From Hyphococcus sp. (GTDB lineage Bacteria; Pseudomonadota; Alphaproteobacteria; Caulobacterales; Parvularculaceae): a stretch of DNA of 36,824 bases. Under the pieces are notes generated by a model that saw nothing but the letters and a program-made list of their open reading frames with translations, made no database searches and was not told the origin of the DNA. Shown one piece after another: positions 30,664 through 36,824 of the stretch. The stretch covers positions 1-36,824 of the forward strand of contig BQJG01000034.1 of the NCBI GenBank assembly GCA_021604585.1. Reading direction: 5' to 3'. The position numbers and the translations under genes were made by a program. Position 1 is the stretch's first letter. Each line of letters starts with the position of its first letter.

Positions 30664-31752
30664 TCAGTTTTCCATCGCCAGAATGATGGAAAAGCCCACC
30701 ACCATAAACAGCGCCAGCGGGAAAAAAGCGCCGATGATCGCTGGCACAACCCCCAGTGCACCAAAGGCGAGCGCGAGGTTTTCGGCTACGAAATAACCAA
30801 AACCAAGGGCTGCGCCAGATACGGCGCGCGCCAACAAGACGCCTTGCCGGTGGACGCCGAACCCCGCCATGGCCCCGAGCAAAGGCATGACCAGGGTCGC
30901 CATCGGTTTTGAGAACCGGCCCAGCAAAGAGGTCATAGGTGCGCGCGTATCAGCCCGATCTTTTTCAAGTTGGCGGATTTTGGCGGACAGCTCGGCGAGG
31001 CTTGTCTGGTCCGGCTCCAGCGTCATGGCGAAAAGCAGCTCCGGATCGAGAGAGTTAGTCCAGATCACCTCACCCGCATCGGCGACCGATTGATCAAGCG
31101 CGTTGAGACCACGAGCGCCATAGAGGCGCCACGCCCCGTCCTCATGGCGCGCGGAATGCGCCTCAATGACGTCGTTGATAAGGCCGTCGGTCAGTTCGTA
31201 AATCGTTACGCCCATGAGCACGACTGCGCCGCCAATCCGGGCCGCGCTTTCAGCCCTGATAAATTCGCCGTCATAATTGATTCGAATATCGGTGCGCGTC
31301 TCACTTTCTGGCGGCAGGTTTGTTGCGTAATCATTGACCTCCCAATAATCGAGCTTTTCCGAAGCTGGCACCGTTACGGTTTCGTGAAACACAAAATGCC
31401 CGACCGTAATCATCGCGCAGACCACGCCAAGCGGAAACAAGACGCGGTTCACCGACAAACCAGCGGCGCGCATGACAGTGATTTCGCTGGTGTGACTGAG
31501 TCCCGCCAATGTCAGAACAACCCCGAGCAACGCTGCAAATGGGATGAACTGACTGACAATCTGCGGCGCGCGCAACGAAATGTAGCGCAATACAGAATGC
31601 ATACCGGCGCCGTCGGGAGATAAAATATCCTCAGAGCGGTTAAGCAGGTCGAGCATCTGCAAAATCAAAACAAAAAATACGAGCAAGCCGATGAAGCGGA
31701 GGAAAAACATCCGCCCCACATAATTCATAAAGATATTGCGTGAGTATTTCAT
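30664..31752 (-). CDS. lptG: LPS export ABC transporter permease LptG
   Basis: One of the two inner-membrane permeases of the LptB2FG complex, which lifts LPS out of the inner membrane. The 362 residues show the YjgP/YjgQ layout: an N-terminal transmembrane pair (FFLRFIGLLVFFVLILQMLD), the FAALLGVVLTLAGLSHTSEI segment with VMRAAGLS (coupling helix to LptB), a long periplasmic beta-jellyroll (about residues 130-260), and three C-terminal helices. It is second in the pair and its start overlaps the lptF stop by 4 bases. By position and similarity it is LptG rather than LptF, though the two are alike. Confidence 0.92.
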   Translation of the reverse strand: MKYSRNIFMNYVGRMFFLRFIGLLVFFVLILQMLDLLNRSEDILSPDGAGMHSVLRYISLRAPQIVSQFIPFAALLGVVLTLAGLSHTSEITVMRAAGLSVNRVLFPLGVVCAMITVGHFVFHETVTVPASEKLDYWEVNDYATNLPPESETRTDIRINYDGEFIRAESAARIGGAVVLMGVTIYELTDGLINDVIEAHSARHEDGAWRLYGARGLNALDQSVADAGEVIWTNSLDPELLFAMTLEPDQTSLAELSAKIRQLEKDRADTRAPMTSLLGRFSKPMATLVMPLLGAMAGFGVHRQGVLLARAVSGAALGFGYFVAENLALAFGALGVVPAIIGAFFPLALFMVVGFSIILAMEN

Positions 31753-32927
31753 TCAGCGGCGTCCACCGCTGGCGCAGCGATGCGCACGGTCTCGCTGGTG
31801 CGGCGGGCCATAACCTTGGCCGACCGGGCTTGATCAATCGATCCACGATAAAGAAAAGCAGAGATCAATGCAAAAATGATAAAAATACTCCACATACTGA
31901 CGAATGGCGACAATCGCCCATCCGCCGCCGCAACCTTGCCCCATTCCTCGACGAGTTCGTGGTAAACAATGAGGATCGCGACGCCGATTACCGGCTTCAA
32001 GTTCGATGCCCGCCGGCGCCCGGTGACCCCCGTAGCGACAGCCAGAATGGGCAGCACCAGAAAAGTAAGCGGATGCAAAATCCGCCAGTGGAGCCCCGAC
32101 CGATAATCATCGTAAAGCGACGTATTCTTCGGCTGAGTTTTGAGAAACGTGATGATCTCATTAAACGTCGCTTCGCGCTCATCACCGCCGCGCTCACGGA
32201 AGACGCCGATAGCCGGCAGATCAAGCTCTAAATCGAAGGTTTCAAAATCAAGCGACTGGATGCGGTCCCCGAGCGGGTTGATAATAATCTGCCGGCCATT
32301 TTGAAGTTTGAGCAAAAGCGACGTGATTTCCGGCGTCGTCGAAATTGATCCTTCGCGCGCCGTGATGACCGTCTTGCCGCCATCCTGACTGGTGCGCTCC
32401 AGAAAAATCTCCCGCGCTTTGCGTGTCTGCGTATTGATTTCACCGAGACGGATGGTCACCCCGTCGCTGATCTCAATGAACTCTCCGGCGGGGATTTTGA
32501 TCCCAAGCGCGCCTGAGGTCACGTCGAAGCGGATTTCTTGATACTTATAACGCGCAAAAGGCTGGATGTACGACACCAGCAAAAAGTCGAAAACCATCAA
32601 GATGGCCACCAACATATACACCGGGCGCAGCAGGCGGCCAATTGAGGCGCCGCTCGAGCTCAACGCATCGAGCTCGCTCGACATGGAAAGGTTGCGAAAC
32701 GCCAGCATGATCCCGAGGAAAGCCCCAAGCGGCAAAGCTAGCCCGAGATAATGCGGCACGAGATTGGCCAGCATCCGCCAAACTACATCCACGGGCCCTT
32801 GTTCGGCCAGAACAAAATCGAACAAGCGCAGCATGTGCTCCATCAAAAGCAGCATGCCCGCAACGCATAACGCCAGAATCAGCGGCGTTGAAACAGCGCG
32901 CAAGATGTAACGGTCAATAAGATGCAT
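31749..32927 (-). CDS. lptF: LPS export ABC transporter permease LptF
   Basis: Partner permease to LptG. From the ATG at 32927 it is 392 residues: opening LIDRYILRAVSTPLILALCV, coupling region LGIMLAFRNLSMSSELDAL, and periplasmic jellyroll with GVTIRLGEINTQTRKAREIF, then C-terminal helices around LTFLVLPILAVATGVTGRRR. The R-N-L-S-x-x-S-E-L-D motif is the conserved LptB-contacting stretch. A GTG at 32981 is in frame but gives an unusual hydrophilic N-terminus and I do not use it. It is the promoter-proximal gene of the lptF-lptG pair. Confidence 0.93.
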   Translation of the reverse strand: MHLIDRYILRAVSTPLILALCVAGMLLLMEHMLRLFDFVLAEQGPVDVVWRMLANLVPHYLGLALPLGAFLGIMLAFRNLSMSSELDALSSSGASIGRLLRPVYMLVAILMVFDFLLVSYIQPFARYKYQEIRFDVTSGALGIKIPAGEFIEISDGVTIRLGEINTQTRKAREIFLERTSQDGGKTVITAREGSISTTPEITSLLLKLQNGRQIIINPLGDRIQSLDFETFDLELDLPAIGVFRERGGDEREATFNEIITFLKTQPKNTSLYDDYRSGLHWRILHPLTFLVLPILAVATGVTGRRRASNLKPVIGVAILIVYHELVEEWGKVAAADGRLSPFVSMWSIFIIFALISAFLYRGSIDQARSAKVMARRTSETVRIAAPAVDAAE

Positions 32928-33108
32928 GGGCGGAGGCGCACCTGCGAGGTCGGTTACATAATGTGATAACCGGTCCGCCACTGCGGGAACCAGGCATCAC
33001 TGGAGAATGGGTCTCTAGCGAATTCCGGACCATTGCGGAAGGCGAATGCTAAAAAACCGCTGAAAATCGGCGCCTTGAGGAGCCCGCGCTCGGCTTTTGC
33101 GGGCGCCG

Positions 33109-34071
33109 TCAGGCTTTGACGGCGCCGGTTTCGGTTCGCGCCAGGTGGGCGGTGGCGAAAAACATGGCGATATTGAAGATCTGCGACAGCCCTGCCTCTG
33201 CGACCAGCATGCCGGCAACCATCGCTTCGGGCGCGCCGACGATCGGGGAAAGGCTTAACGCGGCTCCGAGATACACAATGTCCTGGTTAGGCAGGAAAGG
33301 AACCCGGCTCAACACCAGCTGCATGGCGATAAATGTCATCCACGCCATGATCGGAGCGCCCGGCAGCGCAGAAGCGTACATGGCCGCATGGAGCAAGATA
33401 ATCAGCGCCTGCCGACCGCCATGCACGCCGATCAGGCGCGGCATAACCCCTTTGGGCAGCGCCATCAGCTTGTCACGGAACGTCATCACCAGCACCGAGA
33501 GCGTGCCGGCAGACAGAAAAGCGAGGGCAAACAACCAGCGCGCGCCCGGAAAGGCGTCGAGTCCCGCCTTTAAGCCGCCGGTCGCTGCGAGCAGTACGAT
33601 CAGAATAACTGTCGCCGCATTCGAGGTGAACGCCGACAGAAGATTGTTGTCCTTCACCCCAATCAGAATTTTCTTGTGCGGGAGCGATAGCCGCCGCCGC
33701 GCCCAAAGGGTCAAGAACGCCTCGCCTGAATACCCCATGACGGCAAAATTATAGACGCGCTTGCGAATGAAAACGAAAAAATGGCGCACCAAGGGCTGCG
33801 ACCAGACAATTTCATAGATCGCCAGCTCGGAAATCGGCAACGCTAAAAAACGCAGCAAGAAAAACAGATAGAACCAGGGCGACTCAGGAAGCGATCCAAT
33901 GACCTCCGCCCAGCCGAGATGAGTCAGCTTGTAGACGAGATACAAAACGATGATTGCAAGCAGGCCGTACTGGAAAAACTTCAACCCCTTTTGGATATCC
34001 TCGCGTTCGCGCAGGATGCGCCACCGGCCCGACACGCCAGCAGCTGCAGACTTGATCAGGGGAAGGATCAT
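33109..34071 (-). CDS. Polytopic membrane protein, LPG-synthase-TM/flippase-like
   Basis: A 320-residue protein with about eight hydrophobic segments and little soluble part; it starts with a basic stretch (SGRWRILREREDIQKG). The segment GYSGEAFLTLWARRR and the late VLSRVPFLPNQDIVYLGAAL recall the AglD/lysylphosphatidylglycerol-synthase transmembrane family (UPF0104), members of which act with glycosyltransferases or as lipid flippases. The similarity is a resemblance only. The glycosyltransferase gene ends 18 bases upstream of its start, so the two are probably one transcript and one pathway for a glycolipid or polysaccharide. Confidence 0.75.
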   Translation of the reverse strand: MILPLIKSAAAGVSGRWRILREREDIQKGLKFFQYGLLAIIVLYLVYKLTHLGWAEVIGSLPESPWFYLFFLLRFLALPISELAIYEIVWSQPLVRHFFVFIRKRVYNFAVMGYSGEAFLTLWARRRLSLPHKKILIGVKDNNLLSAFTSNAATVILIVLLAATGGLKAGLDAFPGARWLFALAFLSAGTLSVLVMTFRDKLMALPKGVMPRLIGVHGGRQALIILLHAAMYASALPGAPIMAWMTFIAMQLVLSRVPFLPNQDIVYLGAALSLSPIVGAPEAMVAGMLVAEAGLSQIFNIAMFFATAHLARTETGAVKA

Positions 34072-34089
34072 GCGCCCCGGCTTGTCCTA

Positions 34090-35307
34090 TTACGCTGCGT
34101 GCTGGCGCGTCGCCGCCGGACGCTGGCGCGCATGGCGGGCCGAAGGCTGAAAATTGTCGAGCGCCTCATAATAATGGCCGACCAATTCGGCCAGCACCGC
34201 ATCCCAGCTAAACCGCGCGCTATGTTCGCGCGCCGTGCGGCCAAAGCGTTGGCGGAGGTCGTCATCAGACGCCAGCAACGAAACTTTCTCGGCGAAACTC
34301 TCGGCGCAAGGCTTGGCGACAAAACCGGTTACCCCGTCCTCTATCAGCGATTTACTGCCCGCCGCAGCCGCGCCAACCGACGGCAGGCCGGAGGCCATCG
34401 CCTCCAGCGTTACATTGCCAAATGTCTCGGTGATGCTGGGATTGAAGAACAAGTCGGCGCTGGCGTAAGCGCGAGCAAGATCTTCGCCTTGCAAATAGCC
34501 AGTGAAAAACCCTTCCGGCAGAAGCTTTGCAAAGCTTTCGCGTTCCGGCCCATCACCGACCACCATCGCCTTTAGTTTCGGCGCAGTGACTTTCGCTCGC
34601 CGGAATGCGTCCACAAAGAGATCGATGCCCTTTTCCAGCACCAGCCGCCCTACAAAGGCGACAACCACATCATCTGTATCAAGACCATTTTGTGCGCGCC
34701 AGTTCATATCGCGCCGCGCCGGGTTGAACAGCTCACCATCCACGCCACGCGTCCATTGACGAATGTCGCGACCAATGCCGTCGCGCCGAAGCTCCTCCGT
34801 CATGGAGTGCGACGGCGGGTATACGTGCTCGCAACGGTTGAAAAAATACCGCATATAATTCGTCACATACTTTTCCAGCCAGCGCATATTGTAATAACGC
34901 GGATAGGTGTCAAAGCGGGTGTGAAAAGAGGCGACCGCAGGGATGCCGAATTTGCGCGCATAATTGAGCGCCCCAAACCCCGTTATGTCAGGCGCCGCGA
35001 TATGCACAAGATCCGGGTGGAACGCATCGAGTTCGCGTCTGGCCTTGCCAAACAACCCGAGCCCGAGTCTGTATTCGCTGCGCCTGCCGGGAAGCGGCAC
35101 GGAGGGAATGGAAATCAATGTCCCGGCATGATCGAATGCCGGCGTTGACGTGGTCGGGGCGAACACCAGCACCTCATGGCCCTGACGCTCAAGATAAGCG
35201 ACCAACGTATTCAACGCCCGTACGGGGCCGTCCATGACGAAATTATAATTGCCTGAAAACACGGCGACGCGCAGTTTCTTGTTGGCAGTCAGCGTTTGCG
35301 CGCTCAT
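34090..35307 (-). CDS. GT4-type glycosyltransferase
   Basis: A 405-residue GT-B fold glycosyltransferase, group 1 (GT4). The N-terminal domain has VAVFSGNYNFVMDGPVRALN with the glycine-rich acceptor-site loop and DLVHIAAPDITGFGALNYAR; the C-terminal donor domain has VVAFVGRLVLEKGIDLFVDA (sugar-nucleotide loop), MVVGDGPER and the EX7E motif in FFNPSITETFGNVTLEAMA. The overall pattern, with HTRFDTYPRYYN, resembles the SqdX/MGDG-like group that glycosylates lipids from UDP- or GDP-sugars. Membrane protein 33109-34071 follows. Product unknown; a glycolipid is the most likely. Confidence 0.9.
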   Translation of the reverse strand: MSAQTLTANKKLRVAVFSGNYNFVMDGPVRALNTLVAYLERQGHEVLVFAPTTSTPAFDHAGTLISIPSVPLPGRRSEYRLGLGLFGKARRELDAFHPDLVHIAAPDITGFGALNYARKFGIPAVASFHTRFDTYPRYYNMRWLEKYVTNYMRYFFNRCEHVYPPSHSMTEELRRDGIGRDIRQWTRGVDGELFNPARRDMNWRAQNGLDTDDVVVAFVGRLVLEKGIDLFVDAFRRAKVTAPKLKAMVVGDGPERESFAKLLPEGFFTGYLQGEDLARAYASADLFFNPSITETFGNVTLEAMASGLPSVGAAAAGSKSLIEDGVTGFVAKPCAESFAEKVSLLASDDDLRQRFGRTAREHSARFSWDAVLAELVGHYYEALDNFQPSARHARQRPAATRQHAA

Positions 35308-35444
35308 TCACATCACTCAGTCTAGATTGCGATTCCCTAGAGGCGAGGAAAGCACTCGCCCGCCGCGAAGGGCGCGAAAGAAGCATTATATGCCGGAATT
35401 ATCAACTCCCGCCGGAAAGCCCGCAATGCCTTGCTCGGCTTGGC

Positions 35445-36389
35445 TTATCCGTCTCTTTGACCCTCAATCCAATCCCAGAACAGGACCGAAATATCAGCCC
35501 CATCAAAGCGCCGCACCTCCTGGATGCCTGTGGGAGAGGTGACGTTGATTTCGGTGAGGTAATCGCCAATTACGTCGATACCGACAAAAACAAGCCCGCG
35601 CTCGGCCAGAACCGGGCCGATGCGGTCGCAGATTTCCTGGTCGCGCTCGGACATTTCCACCGCCTCGGCGCGGCCGCCAACATGCATGTTGGAGCGCGTT
35701 TCGCCCGCCGCAGGCACCCGGTTGATAGCGCCGACCGCCTCGCCATCAAGAAGAATGATGCGTTTGTCGCCCTGACTGACGGCAGGAATAAACTTCTGCG
35801 CGATCATTGGTTCAGCATAGGTTTCTGCAAACAGTTCGAGCAACGCGTTAAAATTGCCGTCATCAGGCTTCATCCGGAAAACGCCGGCGCCGCCATTGCC
35901 ATAGAGCGGCTTGATGATAAGATCGCCATGCTGTTTACGAAAGTCACGGACCGCCGCAACATCGCCGGTGATCAGCGTCGGCGGCGTCAGATCCTGAAAC
36001 TCAGTGACAAACAATTTTTCCGGTGCGTCGCGAATTGACCGCGGATTATTCAGCACAAGGATGTCCGGCATAAGGCGTTCGAGGATTTGCGCCGCCGTTA
36101 TGTAGGCCATGTTGAACGGCGGATCCTGACGGATCAGCACAACGTCCACGTCATGCAAATTGATCAATTCCGGAGCAGAGAGCCTAACGTGTTCGCCCTG
36201 CACCCGTGCAAGCGCTTCAACTTTGCGGGCGCGGGCTTTGACGACGCCGCAATCAAGCTGCAATTGTTGCGGCTGGTAAATCCAGATCGAATGTCCGCGT
36301 CCAATGGCTTCAAGCGCCATGTCAAAGCTGGTGTCGGCGTTGACATTGACCGCCTCGATCGGGTCCATCTGGATGGCGATCTTCAACAT
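35445..36389 (-). CDS. gshB: Glutathione synthetase
   Basis: ATP-grasp enzyme that adds glycine to gamma-glutamylcysteine, the last step of glutathione synthesis. The 314 residues are the prokaryotic GshB length. Recognised: KIAIQMDPIEAVN with the family DP-I pair, LIRQDPPFNMAYI, LNNPRSIRDAPEKLF, the ATP-grasp loop IKPLYGNGGAGVFR (about residues 160-173), and the closing EINVTSPTGIQE with the metal-binding glutamate/asparagine. It follows the BON-domain gene by 51 bases on the minus strand. The glutathione S-transferase gene is elsewhere in this window. Confidence 0.96.
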   Translation of the reverse strand: MLKIAIQMDPIEAVNVNADTSFDMALEAIGRGHSIWIYQPQQLQLDCGVVKARARKVEALARVQGEHVRLSAPELINLHDVDVVLIRQDPPFNMAYITAAQILERLMPDILVLNNPRSIRDAPEKLFVTEFQDLTPPTLITGDVAAVRDFRKQHGDLIIKPLYGNGGAGVFRMKPDDGNFNALLELFAETYAEPMIAQKFIPAVSQGDKRIILLDGEAVGAINRVPAAGETRSNMHVGGRAEAVEMSERDQEICDRIGPVLAERGLVFVGIDVIGDYLTEINVTSPTGIQEVRRFDGADISVLFWDWIEGQRDG

Positions 36390-36440
36390 ACCACATTCTC
36401 TCCGGCGATTTATGCTGCGCCCAAAGCTGGATTGCCGTTC

Positions 36441-36824
36441 CTATTCGACCGGCGCAGACAGGGCGGCGGGACCGCGCAGACGCACATGGGTCACAACCTT
36501 TTCAACGCCCGCAACACTACGCGCCAGATTTAAGGCTTTATCAAGCTCCGCCTGGCTTCGCGCAACGCCAATCAAATACACAACCGCGTTAGAGACAGCG
36601 ATTTTATATTCAGCGCTGGACACGTCGCCAGCCGTGACGAGACGCGCGCGCAACACCTGATCAATGCGCGTGTCTTCAAAGCCCTGTCCGAACGAGGTGC
36701 CGTCAGCGATCAGAACTTCGTCAATGACTTCGCTGACATTGTCCGCCTTCCAGGCGTTCTTGATCAGCGCTACGTGTCCGGCTTCGGTCTTCATGGTGCC
36801 GGTCAGCATTAGCCGTCCTTCATA
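36441..36824 (-). CDS. BON domain protein, partial (start beyond the window)
   Basis: The visible 127 residues run to the window edge with no start needed: the frame continues as YEGRLMLTGTM at the edge. Two BON-type repeats are present: the first is cut by the window edge and the second has IAVSNAVVYLIGVARSQAEL and ARSVAGVEKVVTHVRLRG. BON proteins are usually exported to the periplasm or outer membrane, like OsmY and DolP, and bind lipids. Any signal peptide would lie outside the window. BON next to gshB is common in alphaproteobacteria. Confidence 0.88.
   Translation of the reverse strand, partial: YEGRLMLTGTMKTEAGHVALIKNAWKADNVSEVIDEVLIADGTSFGQGFEDTRIDQVLRARLVTAGDVSSAEYKIAVSNAVVYLIGVARSQAELDKALNLARSVAGVEKVVTHVRLRGPAALSAPVE

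Noticed and set aside
1..36824. CRISPR arrays, tRNA or rRNA genes, intact insertion sequences or prophage genes
   Set aside because: No regularly spaced repeats, no T-loop consensus in a tRNA context, no rRNA-like stretch and no transposase, integrase or phage structural gene were seen.

Overview
The window looks like a piece of an alphaproteobacterial chromosome. It is GC-rich and carries the typical alphaproteobacterial series obgE - nadD - rsfS - rlmH - envC - ctpA - divergent polysaccharide deacetylase - rppH, the mtaB - ftsY - ispZ series, an flbT flagellar regulator, lptF/lptG, and the ubiE - ubiB ubiquinone pair. The genus cannot be fixed from sequence reading alone; Caulobacterales, Parvularculales or a relative is my guess. 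Almost everything is housekeeping. I see no rRNA, tRNA, CRISPR array, phage or intact insertion sequence.

Layout. 1-6.2 kb (mostly + strand): end of ubiE, ubiB, an unrecognised 201-residue protein, a small membrane protein (minus), coaBC, a second small membrane protein, and a coupled pnuC-nadR pair for nicotinamide riboside uptake and conversion to NAD. 6.2-6.94 kb is a 741-base non-coding stretch holding a composite palindromic repeat, a G/C hairpin, one copy of a dispersed hairpin repeat, and a ~300-base segment with many nested perfect stems. 6.9-8.9 kb: rluA-like gene and an autoregulated-looking TetR gene (minus), with a small exported protein gene divergent from them. 8.9-17.4 kb (minus): the long obgE-to-rppH cluster, in which nadD is fused in frame to a complete EgtD-type histidine methyltransferase. 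17.5-21.2 kb (+): old yellow enzyme, glutathione S-transferase, lolA, a predicted promoter plus small RNA plus terminator, and an unrecognised gene. 21.2-25.5 kb: TauE/SafE permease (minus), xth (+), the second dispersed repeat copy, a class V aminotransferase coupled to a UspA-like gene (minus), and a SpoU methyltransferase (+). 25.5-36.8 kb (mostly minus): MarR regulator with a histone H1-like tail, Nudix hydrolase (+), ispZ, ftsY, mtaB, flbT, lptG, lptF, a polytopic membrane protein with a glycosyltransferase, gshB and the end of a BON-domain gene.

How the genes fit together. Several serve envelope biogenesis: envC and ctpA (peptidoglycan and periplasmic proteolysis), lolA and lptFG (lipoprotein and LPS export), ftsY (membrane targeting), ispZ, and the glycosyltransferase/membrane protein pair. 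Others serve cofactors: ubiE/ubiB (ubiquinone), coaBC (coenzyme A), pnuC/nadR/nadD (NAD), gshB/GST (glutathione). Ribosome and RNA care is represented by rsfS, rlmH, obgE, rluA, the SpoU methyltransferase, mtaB and rppH.

The most notable items are the NadD-EgtD fusion (14636-16231), the strongly structured non-coding segment at 6565-6863, and the dispersed ~110-base hairpin repeat that occurs twice in inverted orientation (6441-6550 and 23165-23275), each time between convergent genes. All identifications rest on reading motifs by eye; no database search was run.
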